Notes under the pieces: generated by a model
Database searches by the model: none
What the model was told of the DNA's origin: nothing
The model's input: the letters and a program-made list of their open reading frames with translations, nothing else
Position numbers and translations under genes: made by a program
Shown here: in pieces, positions 38,155-46,870 of the stretch
Position numbering within the stretch: the stretch's first letter is position 1
How the letters are laid out: every line of letters begins with the position of its first letter
NCBI RefSeq assembly: GCF_000342005.1
Contig: NZ_AOHO01000078.1
Location: 124,001 to 188,000, forward strand
Direction of reading: 5' to 3'
DNA: 64,000 nt
Source: Amycolatopsis decaplanina DSM 44594
GTDB lineage: Bacteria; Actinomycetota; Actinomycetes; Mycobacteriales; Pseudonocardiaceae

Positions 38155-40845
38155 TTATCGCGACGTATTCGGGTGAGTGCAATGTAAATGTCTGGTGAGT
38201 CTGCCTTCACCAGAGCCGAGCAGGGTGTCCACGAGCGTGGCGGTTTCCTCGTCGAGGTCGACATCGAGCGCGGCCGCGATATCGGCCAACTTGCCGGCGG
38301 CGTCTTTCACCGCAGTGCGGTTTCCCGCTCGGTGCTCCACGCGAAGAAGGTCTCGATAGAGAAGTTCACTGACGGGTTCGGCGAGAAGGCCTCGGAGGAT
38401 CGCGCGACGAGCCGCTGGCAAATCACCGTCCTGCTGGCAGATTTCGGCCAGCATGTGGGCGGCATCGACGATGGCGTCGATCATTTCTCGCTGATGCCAC
38501 GAGTTCCAGGCATATCGGCCAGGCCCGATGCTGCTGAACGGCATGCCGGTGACGAGTTCCAGCGCTGCTTCCAGCCGAGCCCGCCGATCGGAGACGTCAC
38601 GGTTCGGGCCGGACCCGACGAGTTGCCGGAACCGATGCCAATCACTGTTCATCGACTTCGACAGGTGGTAGCCGCCTCCGTTGACTTCGATGTTCGGGAG
38701 GTAGAGGTCGCCGTTCTCGTCGTGGCCGAGCCAGGTTCGCAGGCGGGAGATGTAGCCCTGCCGGGTCGCCGGGGACCAGGGACGGGTGTCAGTTCCGAGC
38801 TGTCGGGAGATTTCCTCGGCGGTCGCCCCGGGATGGAGGAGCAGAAACGCCGCGAGTTCGGTGAGCCGGTTGATCTTCTTGCCTTCGACCTTCGTCGGGT
38901 CGACGTTGTGCAATCCGACCGGTCCGAGCAGTCTCAGCTCAGGTCCCGTTGCCGACGGCGGTTCGGCCGGAACATTCGGGGAGTCGTTTGCGGGCATCTG
39001 TTCGGCTTTGACCTCGGCAGTGAGCGTCGCGACGAGTTCTTCCGCCTGGTCGACGGTCAGGCGCTGGAACTCGACTTCGATGCCGAGGTCGTCGATCAAC
39101 GTGGACTTCGTGGAAACATCGAGCCTCCAGCCATCTGAGGCCGCTGTGCTCGCGGCGACCACCGCGGCAAGGCACTCACGCTGCTTCACGTCGAAAGGTT
39201 CAGCAGACAGGACCACACTCGGTGGGGTCGCGTCTGCCTTGGAAAACTCGTCCACCGAAGTGAAGTGGCGGAAGCGATCAGGGTTGTGGTCCGCGGTTGA
39301 GCGCCCGAAGCCGATCAACGTCACGGGGACGGATCCGGACCAAGTGGACGTCGCCAGTTCCCAGGCCATGGCCAACAAGACCGGCTCGGCTTCTTCTATG
39401 GCCCCGTCGAGGGTGAGCGTGCCGAGCTCCGCGAGGTTGACCATGACAAGGTCACGGCGAGGGTCGTGGCCGACTGTGACAAGCGCCGGATAGGGCGCTG
39501 GAACTCCGCCCAGCTCATCGACATCGAGCGAATCAGCAAAGAATTCTGTGTGCTCCTGCGGGTACAGGACCGCGCTGCGGCTCCCTGCCACTGCGGACCG
39601 GACGGCAGGCAGCGAAACGCCCTCCTTCCTGGCGCGATAAGCGAGACTGCGCAGCGCGACGTCAAGAGCTTCAGCCGTGGCAGGTTCCTCGGCTTTCCTG
39701 AGCGCGGTCTCCAGGTCCGTGGGCGGTGGACGGCGGATTCGTCGTCCAGGACGACGATGGCGTTGAGCGAGCATCCTGCGCCGGGCGAGGGCAGCCAGAA
39801 TGCCGGCGGCGAGAAGCCCTCCGAACCCGACGGCGACGAGAGGTACGACGTTATCGTCGCTTTTGGGAGCCGTCTCAACGGGCGCCGGAGCGGGGACCGG
39901 CGCTGGTACCCGCTCGGGTAAGGGCGAAGTCGGTCCCGGCGGCCGTGCAGGTGGCGGCACCGGCTCGGGCCCACAGCCAGGTGGTGCGACCTGTGCAGAA
40001 GCCGCGCCTTCAGACGCTGCTCCCCCACCTTGTCCAGGCGTTGTCGCTCCGGGAAGTTCAAGGACATCGCCGGGATGGATCAGATCCGGATTGTTCAGGA
40101 CCCGGCCTCCGGGCAGCGGCCGACCTCGGTTGAGTTCGAAGATCTCGACGTACCGGGAAGCGGAGCCCAGATGCTTCTGAGCGATCTGAGTCAGCGTGTC
40201 ACCTGCGCCGACGATGACTTCGACGCACTGTGGTTCGGCAGGCAGCGCGAGACGCCACCCGGGCTTGATCAGGTCGACGCTTCGGAGAGCCTCTCCGTCT
40301 GCCTGACGGCGGCCCTGGTTCAGATCGAAGATCTCCTCGTAGCGACTCTCGTTGCCGAGCTGCTCGGCCGCGATGCTCATCAGCGAGTCGCCGGGAACGA
40401 CTGTGTACCCGCCGGCGACCGGAGGATCGGCCTCATCCACGGCCTGGTGGCTTCTCTGTCCGGAGACCGGCGGGGCGACGACGGAAGCCTGGGAGGCCTC
40501 CGCAGCCGTCGTACCAATCACCAACCCTAAGAGGACACTCGCGACGAGTCGTTGAGCCCAGCGGAACCCAGGAAGCCTCGGAGCGGCCACTCCGCGCACG
40601 AGTGCTACGCATTCGAGCACCACGGCGACGACGAGTTGCAACCAGGCGATCACCCCGGCGACCGCCACCACGAGCAGGAAGACCTGACCGGTGTCTCGCT
40701 CGGTGATCCAGCCAACGACTTCAGGGAAGGCCGGCACGTGATCCGGTAGGAACGCCGGCCTGAACGTCCACAGGAGGAGCGGCGGCCCGCCGAGGAGCAG
40801 CACGAGACCCAAGACGCCGAGGAGGATTCGCGCGAGCCTTCTCAT
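38155..40845 (-). CDS. Membrane-anchored LysM protein with C-terminal BTAD (SARP-type) domain
   Basis: 896 residues. N-terminal membrane helices (about 5-27, 50-75 and near 100), then two LysM repeats (YTVVPGDSLMSIAAEQLGNESRYEEIFDLN and VIVGAGDTLTQIAQKHLG...RYVEIFELN), a Pro-rich linker, another membrane helix (VVPLVAVGFGGLLAAGILAAL) and a long cytoplasmic part. That part ends with a winged-helix-like segment (LRLLGPVGLHNVD...GYISRLRTWLG) and a bacterial transcriptional activation domain (MPFSSIGPGRYAWN...DLLRVEHRAGNR). The ATG at 40845 has AGGAG upstream and follows the last pilus gene at ten bases, so it ends the Tad operon. It may sense wall peptidoglycan and signal inward. This architecture is known beside actinobacterial Tad loci; its ligand is unknown. 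Confidence 0.85.
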   Translation of the reverse strand: MRRLARILLGVLGLVLLLGGPPLLLWTFRPAFLPDHVPAFPEVVGWITERDTGQVFLLVVAVAGVIAWLQLVVAVVLECVALVRGVAAPRLPGFRWAQRLVASVLLGLVIGTTAAEASQASVVAPPVSGQRSHQAVDEADPPVAGGYTVVPGDSLMSIAAEQLGNESRYEEIFDLNQGRRQADGEALRSVDLIKPGWRLALPAEPQCVEVIVGAGDTLTQIAQKHLGSASRYVEIFELNRGRPLPGGRVLNNPDLIHPGDVLELPGATTPGQGGGAASEGAASAQVAPPGCGPEPVPPPARPPGPTSPLPERVPAPVPAPAPVETAPKSDDNVVPLVAVGFGGLLAAGILAALARRRMLAQRHRRPGRRIRRPPPTDLETALRKAEEPATAEALDVALRSLAYRARKEGVSLPAVRSAVAGSRSAVLYPQEHTEFFADSLDVDELGGVPAPYPALVTVGHDPRRDLVMVNLAELGTLTLDGAIEEAEPVLLAMAWELATSTWSGSVPVTLIGFGRSTADHNPDRFRHFTSVDEFSKADATPPSVVLSAEPFDVKQRECLAAVVAASTAASDGWRLDVSTKSTLIDDLGIEVEFQRLTVDQAEELVATLTAEVKAEQMPANDSPNVPAEPPSATGPELRLLGPVGLHNVDPTKVEGKKINRLTELAAFLLLHPGATAEEISRQLGTDTRPWSPATRQGYISRLRTWLGHDENGDLYLPNIEVNGGGYHLSKSMNSDWHRFRQLVGSGPNRDVSDRRARLEAALELVTGMPFSSIGPGRYAWNSWHQREMIDAIVDAAHMLAEICQQDGDLPAARRAILRGLLAEPVSELLYRDLLRVEHRAGNRTAVKDAAGKLADIAAALDVDLDEETATLVDTLLGSGEGRLTRHLHCTHPNTSR

Positions 40846-40855
40846 GGCGGTGCTC

Positions 40856-41260
40856 CTATCCGTCGGAGACCAGATCGGCGGCGCCGTGGCCGCGCACTGA
40901 GAACTCCGATACTCCGACGATGCCGAGGAAGATGGTGGTTCTGGTGATCGTGGTGTCGACGACGATCCGGTTACCCCGCACGGCAGCAGTTCCGGCGGTG
41001 CCCGTCGCCGCGAGGTAGCGCTCTGCTTCAGCGACGGCTTGCTGCGGGTTGACGTCTGCGACCTGGCCGGCGGCAAGAGCCTGCACGCGCAGAGCTTGCC
41101 CCGCTGCGCGCGCGGCTTCTTCGGCGATCGACGTCGCTTCCGAGTGGGCTTGGGCTTTGCGACTGCCGTCGACCGCCCACCCGATGGCGATGATCAGGGC
41201 GATGCTCAGCCCGATCAACCACACCGAGACGGAGCCGCGTTCACCATGTAAGCGGATCAT
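40856..41260 (-). CDS. TadE/G-like pilus pseudopilin
   Basis: 134 residues. A short basic N-terminus with Glu-Arg-Gly (HGERGSVSVWL) precedes a single membrane helix (VWLIGLSIALIIAIGWAVDG) and an Ala-rich coiled segment, then a small extracytoplasmic domain. This is the usual layout of TadE-like minor pseudopilins, which prime or cap Tad pili and can be cut by prepilin peptidase near ERG-S. The ATG overlaps the previous gene as ATGA. It is the last small pilin-like gene before the LysM-BTAD gene. Confidence 0.8.
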   Translation of the reverse strand: MIRLHGERGSVSVWLIGLSIALIIAIGWAVDGSRKAQAHSEATSIAEEAARAAGQALRVQALAAGQVADVNPQQAVAEAERYLAATGTAGTAAVRGNRIVVDTTITRTTIFLGIVGVSEFSVRGHGAADLVSDG

Positions 41261-41670
41261 CGACGGGCTCCATAGCGATCGATCGGTGATCGGAACTCGG
41301 AAGCGGTGAGTCGCGTACCCGGGATCATGAGATCGCCGAAGGTGATCTCACAGCTGACGGTAGCGATCACGTAGCCGGTCTCGCCCAGCGGTTTGGCGAA
41401 GTCTCGAGCATCAACAGTGATGTTGAGCTGCGCGCAGTTCAAGCCCTGCTGAGCGATGACCGCTTGCGCCCGCGCCTCGGCTACCGACGCCGCAGCATGA
41501 CCGTCACGGGCGATGGAAGCCGCGCGCGCGGCAGAGCGGGCTGCCTCGTCCACCGCGGATTCCGCGGTGATGACCCGCATGCCGACCAGCGCGAGACCGA
41601 GAAGGACGATCAGCGCCGACACGCCGATCACGACTTCGATGTTGACATCGCCGCGATCACCGCGCTTCAT
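41257..41670 (-). CDS. TadE-like pilus assembly protein
   Basis: 137 residues. The N-terminus (MKRGDRGDVNIEVVIG) leads into one membrane helix (ALIVLLGLALVGMRVITA), followed by an Ala/Arg-rich amphipathic helix (DEAARSAARAASIA) typical of TadE-family pseudopilins, and an extracytoplasmic domain with two Cys. It is predicted to insert in the membrane and contribute to the pilus base or tip. It overlaps both neighbours by ATGA, and three such proteins occur in a row, so they are probably distinct minor subunits and not redundant copies. Confidence 0.8.
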   Translation of the reverse strand: MKRGDRGDVNIEVVIGVSALIVLLGLALVGMRVITAESAVDEAARSAARAASIARDGHAAASVAEARAQAVIAQQGLNCAQLNITVDARDFAKPLGETGYVIATVSCEITFGDLMIPGTRLTASEFRSPIDRYGARR

Positions 41671-42062
41671 GGCGTCAGCTGCTCGATCGGCCCGGACGCG
41701 CGTTGGCTGACCGAGAAGCGCGCGAACGGTACCAGTGAGGCGGCCTCAGCGGTGACGATGACGGAGACGTTCCGGCCGTCGCTGGTGGCTTCGGCGTTCA
41801 CATTGGACAGCCAACTGCCGGTCACCCGGTTGACGTAGTTCTGTGCGTGCTGCTCGGCTGCCACCACGTCAACGGGCGGCAGCCGCGCGGCGTTGACACC
41901 GTCCCGCGCCGCTGCCAAAGCAACGTTCCGCCCTAGGAAGAGCACAACGACTTGCAGGACGAACCATGTGGCCAAGAGAAGTGCGCCCAGGCCGAGGATT
42001 GCCGACACGTTCTCGTCGCCGCGCTCGCCGGGCAGCTGGGCGGCGCCGTGCCGGAGGTTCAT
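41667..42062 (-). CDS. TadE-like pilus assembly protein
   Basis: 131 residues from ATG 42062. A basic N-terminus with GERGDEN precedes a membrane helix (VSAILGLGALLLATWFVLQVVVLFLG), then ALAAARDGVNAARL and a soluble domain. The GERGDE motif before the helix is repeated in the next gene and resembles the prepilin-type processing site of Tad pseudopilins. I chose the ATG at 42062, which overlaps the small pilin-like gene; longer readings upstream lie inside that gene. Confidence 0.8.
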   Translation of the reverse strand: MNLRHGAAQLPGERGDENVSAILGLGALLLATWFVLQVVVLFLGRNVALAAARDGVNAARLPPVDVVAAEQHAQNYVNRVTGSWLSNVNAEATSDGRNVSVIVTAEAASLVPFARFSVSQRASGPIEQLTP

Positions 42063-42277
42063 TGCCCTCCGATCAGTGGCAGCTTGCCGTTCACGAAGGC
42101 CGTGACCGCCCCGGCGATCGCGGTGGCCAGCACGAGACCGAGTACGGCGTAGATGGCTTTGGTGATGTTCTCGTCGCCGCGCTCGCCCTCGCGCACGAAC
42201 TGCGCTCCACGCCTTTGCAAGACGCATCCGATCGTGAGCACGGTGAACTGCAGGCGGGCCACCACTGTTTTGAGCAT
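42059..42277 (-). CDS. Small Flp/TadE-type pilin-like protein
   Basis: 72 residues. A basic amphipathic N-terminus ends in EGERGDENITKAIYAV, followed by one membrane helix (VLGLVLATAIAGAVTAFVNGK). The small size, a charged leader ending in Gly-Asp/Glu and a single hydrophobic helix resemble an Flp-type major pilin or a short pseudopilin, so this is the best candidate for the main pilus subunit here. It lies between TadC and the TadE-like genes. Classic Flp pilins carry a G-x-x-x-x-E-Y motif. Only ERGDEN followed by an aliphatic helix is seen here, so the assignment is tentative. Confidence 0.7.
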   Translation of the reverse strand: MLKTVVARLQFTVLTIGCVLQRRGAQFVREGERGDENITKAIYAVLGLVLATAIAGAVTAFVNGKLPLIGGQ

Positions 42278-42293
42278 GGACTTCTCCTCTGTT

Positions 42294-43160
42294 TCAGGTG
42301 CCGAGCATCGTGAAGATGCCGGGGAAGGCGAGAAAGACGATGAATGCCAAGCCCATCACGGCGATCGGCATGTCCATCCGATCCGAACGGATCGACGAGC
42401 TGGTCTTCTGATCCGCCAGGCCTTGCTGAGCGATCGATGCCGCTTTCGAGCGCAGGGTGTCCGCGATGCTCGCTCCGCCCTCGCTCGCGCTGGTGATGAT
42501 GTGGCCGAGATCCCTGAGTTCACGGACACCCAGCTCATCGGCGAGGCGCTCGAGACCTTCCCAAGGCATCCGGCCGCGCAGGGATGCTTCGTTCATCGCC
42601 AGCCGGATGCGGTGAAACGCCCAGCCTTCGCCCAACGAGGCCGGATAGCGCATCGCTTCGACCGGGCCGCGGTCGCCGAGACGTCCGAGAGCGACGAGGT
42701 GCGCGTAGGCGACAAGGGCGTCTCGGAACGCCGCCCGCGCCTTCTGCGCCTTGGCATGCAGCAGGAGTCGCGGAAGCGTCCAGCCGAATACTGCCGCGCA
42801 CAGTGACATCGCTCCAGTCAGAAAGACCGGTGTCCCAGCGCCGAGGATCGCGAGTGCCGCGCTCGTCAGCGGAACCGCCAGAGCTCCGGCGGACGCATAG
42901 CCGATGCGGTTCAGCATGAAGGATTCGCGTGTCTGGCCGACAAGGTCGAGATCTGTGGTCGGCACCCTCGCTCCGCAGCGGTCGGCGAGCCGGATCAACG
43001 CCCGGAACGCTGGATTCAGCGACGAACTGTCCGAAACGACAGGTGGACCGTTCAGGACATCGCTGAGCCGGAGGCGTCCGGGCACGTATGCCGCGACGAT
43101 CAGTGTCGTGCCGCCGGCGATTCCGAAGGCCAGCAGGATGAGTTGGCCGAACGTATTCAT
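42294..43160 (-). CDS. tadC: Tad pilus inner-membrane platform protein TadC
   Basis: 288 residues from ATG 43160. Membrane helices near the N-terminus and around residues 110-150 flank a GspF-like cytoplasmic domain (RDALVAYAHLVALGRLGDRGPVEAMRYPASLG ... LGHIITSASEGGASIADTLRSKA), with a last helix at the C-terminus (MDMPIAVMGLAFIVFLAFPGIF). This is the normal TadC pattern. It forms the membrane platform with TadB and receives force from the TadA ATPase. It overlaps TadB by four bases. A longer reading upstream is inside TadB. Confidence 0.85.
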   Translation of the reverse strand: MNTFGQLILLAFGIAGGTTLIVAAYVPGRLRLSDVLNGPPVVSDSSSLNPAFRALIRLADRCGARVPTTDLDLVGQTRESFMLNRIGYASAGALAVPLTSAALAILGAGTPVFLTGAMSLCAAVFGWTLPRLLLHAKAQKARAAFRDALVAYAHLVALGRLGDRGPVEAMRYPASLGEGWAFHRIRLAMNEASLRGRMPWEGLERLADELGVRELRDLGHIITSASEGGASIADTLRSKAASIAQQGLADQKTSSSIRSDRMDMPIAVMGLAFIVFLAFPGIFTMLGT

Positions 43161-44002
43161 GTCCGCCGCCGGGCGAGGAATCGGGCGGCCGGCGGCTCGA
43201 GACCCAATTGCCGCAGCCATACCGCGGAGGCCCCGACCAGACCGAGCACCACAGCCAGGACAACCTGCCCAACCGCAGTGGCATAGGCCGAGGTGTACAT
43301 CGAGCTACCGAAGAGAGCGATGCCCACGAACATCGCCGCCCAGATGCTGAGCAGGATCCGCGCGGTTGACCTCCTTCGGGCCCGTTCGGATTCCGCGGTC
43401 CGGCGAGCGACGATGTCCTCGGCAACCTGCCGAGCGAGCGCACGCAGCAGACCAACAACCCCTGAGCCTTGGCGGTGCGCGACGCAGAGACCGGCTACCG
43501 TGGCATCCCCGATCTGGTCGTCGATGTCGTCGGCGAACTCGAGCAGGGCTTCCTGCACGTCCCAGGTCCGTAGGCGATACGCCAGCGTGGTCAGCTCGCG
43601 GGCGAGGCACGCCGGCGCTTCGCGGGTGGAGCTCTGTATGGCGCTGACGAGCCCCGTGTTGTCCGCCGCCATGACGTCGCTGAGACGTCGCAACCAGGTT
43701 TCCAGGGCTTCCAGTCGCTCGATGCGCTGCTTGGCGATCGCTCCCGCTGAGAAAAGCCACGGCAGGAAGACGATGAATACCGTGATGGCCACCCCAGCGA
43801 TCGGCCAGCCGGAGACAAGCCAGACCAGAGCGCCGGCTGACAGTGCGAGCGGTCCTCGCCAACGCAGGCCGCGATGCCGCCGAAGTGCCTTCGGCTGGAA
43901 GACAAGCCGTCGCCGTCGGCCGATACCGAACGCTCCGGCGACGATGAGGGCCAGACTGCCGACGAGACCGACGCTGAGCAGAACAAGGACGAGTTCAGGC
44001 AT
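43157..44002 (-). CDS. tadB: Tad pilus inner-membrane platform protein TadB
   Basis: 281 residues from ATG 44002. It has N-terminal helices (LVLVLLSVGLVGSLALIVAG and ALSAGALVWLVSGWPIAGVAITVF), a GspF-type cytoplasmic domain with RLEALETWLRRLSDVMAADNTGLVSAI and RQGSGVVGLLRALARQVAEDIVARR, and two closing helices. TadB and TadC are paralogous halves of the secretion platform. The start overlaps the end of TadA by a few bases, as is usual in this operon. Confidence 0.87.
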   Translation of the reverse strand: MPELVLVLLSVGLVGSLALIVAGAFGIGRRRRLVFQPKALRRHRGLRWRGPLALSAGALVWLVSGWPIAGVAITVFIVFLPWLFSAGAIAKQRIERLEALETWLRRLSDVMAADNTGLVSAIQSSTREAPACLARELTTLAYRLRTWDVQEALLEFADDIDDQIGDATVAGLCVAHRQGSGVVGLLRALARQVAEDIVARRTAESERARRRSTARILLSIWAAMFVGIALFGSSMYTSAYATAVGQVVLAVVLGLVGASAVWLRQLGLEPPAARFLARRRT

Positions 44003-45335
44003 GTGCCCACTCCCCATCGCTGCCACAGGTCAGCCAGTTCCGGTCGAACCCGGCACGCTCGTAGTCGTCGATGTCGGTCGGCAGATTGCCGGTAGGCACC
44101 GAACGGCGGCCTGCAGCACGTTGGAACAGGTAGGTCCGCGCAGGTCGCCCATACTCGCCGGCTTCGACGAAGATGATCTCGGCAACGTAGCGATCGAGAC
44201 TGCTTCTGTCGGCGACAAGCTCGACGTGCACGATGAGATCGATCGCGTGTGCCACGGTTTCGTGCGCCAACTCGGGGGTCCAAGCCGAGTTCCCCTCGAG
44301 GCAGAGGCGGGCCATTCGGTTGATGGCGTCCCCCGCGTTGCGGGCGTGCAGTGTGGAGAGCGAGCCCGATCCGCCCGTCGAAAGCGCGTCGAGCATCGGG
44401 ATGATCTCGCGGCCGCGGACCTCGCCCACGATCGTGCGCGTGGTGTGCATGCGAAGCGACTGCCAGACCAAGTGCGACAGGTCGGCGACGGTGCCGCCGG
44501 ACCGCTCCGAATTACCGACCCGTTCCTCGAACGCGACCACAGCAGGAAAGCGATCACGATGCCGGTGCAGGCCGAGTTCGAACTCCGTCTCCAGTGTCGC
44601 GAACCGTTCGTCGGGAGGGATCTCCCAGCAGAGGGCCCGCAGGAGGGTCGTCTTCCCCGCCCGTTGCCTGCCGCAAACGACGATGTTCTTCTCCGCTCGC
44701 ACTGCCGCGCGCAAGAGCGCGAGCTGCGCCGTCGAGATCATCCGCCGCTTGCGGAGGTCCGCCAGCCCTGTCTTGGACAGCCGGTGCCGCCGGATGGAGA
44801 CGTGCGGGCGGTCACTGACTTCGATGGTGGCGGCCAGGCGCTCCCCGCCTGGTAGTTCCATGTTCAGCAGGGGTGACGTGCTGTTGATGGAGCGCTCGGT
44901 CCGGCCGTGGCGGGCAGCCAGGCGCTGTAACCAGCGAAGCAAGGCTTCGTCGGTCGGTGCGATCCGGGGTGCGCGCATGACCGTGCCGTCCGCGTAGGAC
45001 AGCCAGACGGGCTCGTTGCCGATGATGTCGATGTTCTCGACGCCTTCGTCCGCCAGCAACGGTTCCAGCCGTCCCAGGCCGAACATCTCCGCCATCACGG
45101 CCTGCTTGACGAACCACTCTTTGCCGGGGTCAAGAAAGGGCTTACCTCGGCCGACCCACTCCTTGATCGCAGCCGAGAGGACTTCGTCGATCAGCTTTCC
45201 GGCGAGCGCACGCTCGAAACTTCCCGATTCCGGCTCGCTATGGCGTGCCATCTCTTCTTCAACCTGCTTCGCGAGAACTTGTTGGACACGATCGACAAGC
45301 TCGTCCGCTCCCGCGAAGTCCTGTTCAACCAGCAT
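43995..45335 (-). CDS. tadA: Tad pilus assembly ATPase TadA/CpaF
   Basis: 446 residues. A secretion ATPase with Walker A GRQRAGKTT (222-230), an Asp-box (LETEFELGLHRH), Walker B region (TRTIVGEVRGREIIPMLDA) and the His-box STLHARNAGDAINRMARL. It should form a hexamer driving pilus assembly at the TadB/TadC platform. The N-terminal half (LGRLEPLLADEGVENIDIIGNEPVWL) is typical of CpaF. I chose ATG 45335; the long open frame upstream is the shadow of the ATPase gene before it. It is the core catalytic gene of the locus. Confidence 0.92.
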   Translation of the reverse strand: MLVEQDFAGADELVDRVQQVLAKQVEEEMARHSEPESGSFERALAGKLIDEVLSAAIKEWVGRGKPFLDPGKEWFVKQAVMAEMFGLGRLEPLLADEGVENIDIIGNEPVWLSYADGTVMRAPRIAPTDEALLRWLQRLAARHGRTERSINSTSPLLNMELPGGERLAATIEVSDRPHVSIRRHRLSKTGLADLRKRRMISTAQLALLRAAVRAEKNIVVCGRQRAGKTTLLRALCWEIPPDERFATLETEFELGLHRHRDRFPAVVAFEERVGNSERSGGTVADLSHLVWQSLRMHTTRTIVGEVRGREIIPMLDALSTGGSGSLSTLHARNAGDAINRMARLCLEGNSAWTPELAHETVAHAIDLIVHVELVADRSSLDRYVAEIIFVEAGEYGRPARTYLFQRAAGRRSVPTGNLPTDIDDYERAGFDRNWLTCGSDGEWAHA

Positions 45336-46222
45336 GGCGGTTCCCCTCGCCAGCAGATCCGGCAGGCCGCGGAATCGAGGGCGGTGGCGGCCTCCGCACG
45401 AGCTCACGTCGTGGCCTCTCTTGCCTGGCCGGGGCCTGCTGAAGGATCGACCGCCCTCGAAGCCTTCGCGACCGAGTGAAGGCTCGCTTGCCGATTTCGA
45501 ATCCGAGCTTTCGGGACGTTTCAAGCAACGACGAGGTCTCGAAGCGTCTGCCTGGCCTAAACGTGTCCGTGAACTGCGTGGCGGAGGACGGATCCCACGG
45601 CATCTCACCGACAACCGGTAGACCGAGTTTCGCGAACTGCCTCTCGACCTCCTTGAGTGGAAACCCAGTGGGAGTAGCCGCAACAACGACCACCAAGCCA
45701 TCATCTGCTGTGCCGAGCAGGCCGATCTCTTCGCGAACCAAGTCCACAGAGGACGACAGGGCTCGGAGCGAATGCCGGTCGTTGCGTACGACCAGCACCG
45801 TCAGGTCGGCGTTCCCCAGGACAGCGTGCGGCATGCCGCGGGAACGAAGTCGACCGCAGTCCGCCAGGACGTCGACCGACTCCCAGGTCCGGAACGTCAG
45901 CGCCAGTCGCTGCCATTGCAGGCTTTCCGCAATCCGAGGTCGTTTGCGGCCCCGGCAGGAGAAAGTGTCGTCCGGTGCCGTCCGGCAGCGTGATCGCCTG
46001 CTGCCACAACGCTTGCGGCAACGGCATCGTCCGCGCGGCCAGCATCGCCTCGAACATCCCTCGGTGGCCGAGCGAACCGCCCGGGTCGAACACCGCCAGC
46101 GCCTGGCCGCCGGACGGATCGCACTCCGCGGCGACAGCGTGCCGCGGCCATGCCCACGTCAAGGCCAGCGTCGCGGCCGAGGTCCCCGGACTTCCTCGTA
46201 GGGAAGTGAATGTGATCAGCAT
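45325..46222 (-). pseudogene. TadZ/CpaE-like MinD-family ATPase, frameshifted as written
   Basis: The start ATG 46222 has GGGGAG upstream. The N-terminal part (TFTSLRGSPGTSAATLALTWAW, a degenerate P-loop with Gly-Thr-Ser, then AECDPSGGQAL) and the C-terminal part (WESVDVLADCGRLRSRGM, LTVLVVRNDRHSLRALSS) are both clear but lie in different frames. The shift falls at AAA 45943-45945 (minus strand CAAACG). Removing one A gives PQRPRIAESLQWQRLALTF, a natural join. Intact, it would be a roughly 298-residue CpaE/TadZ-like protein that positions pili. It could be a real frameshift or a miscall in a homopolymer. Its 3' end overlaps TadA. Confidence 0.8.
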
Positions 46223-46229
46223 GGTTCGC

Positions 46230-46870
46230 TCAACTCCCCGGCAGCAGAACGATCGCGACCGTGCCCACGGATCCCTTGGTCGCGAGCTTCGGGCCCTGGT
46301 GATCGGCCACGACGACGTCGACCACACGGAGTCCGGTCTGATCTCGCTCCCAACGCGGATGACCGTCCCTTGCACGGGTTCCCAGGTTTCGGTCACTGTG
46401 CCGCCCTGGCCGGAAGGAACGAGGAGAACAGGCTTCAACGGCTCCAGCGGAGTCGCCGGGAGCTGAGCCGGCTTGACGGCGATACCCAGGAGTTGCTCTC
46501 CCGCCCTTGGCGGGAGCTCTCCTCCGACCGCCTGCGCGGTCAGCACGCTCCCCGGCCAGAGATTCGTCGTGGCCTTCCGCCCGATGAGCTGCGACCGGTC
46601 CTTCCATAGCACCGGTGTGAGGCCAGGATCAGGTCGGACCTGGACCTCGCGCACGGAGCTGTCGAGGACGACCTGCCCGTATCGGACAGGAGCGGCGACA
46701 CCTACCGCGGCGATCGTCGTGTCGACGTTCCGGTAGATGAACACGGTCCCGGTCGCGCACAGCGCAGCCAGTACGAGACCCACGAGGATCAGTAGCTTCG
46801 AGGGGCGCCGCCGAAGTGGGCGGATCTCGGGCGCGAGCGATGGCTTCTCGAGTTGAGCTGGGTCATTCAT
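46230..46870 (-). pseudogene. SAF-domain/CpaB-like pilus protein, frameshifted as written
   Basis: It begins with a Pro/Arg-rich cytoplasmic tail, one membrane helix (KLLILVGLVLAALCATGTVFIY) and a SAF domain (APVRYGQVVLDSSVREVQVRPD ... GRKATTNLWPGSVLTAQAVGGELPPRAGEQLLGIAV). Near 46340-46345 the frame shifts: VGSEIRPDS continues out of frame, whereas the other frame gives QTGLRVVDVVVADHQGPKLATKGSVGTVAIVLLPG, the expected end. One base missing from GAG(G)ATC restores it. SAF/CpaB proteins line the outer pilus channel in Gram-negatives; in Gram-positives they probably bind pilus or wall components. It overlaps the preceding gene by eight bases. Confidence 0.8.
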
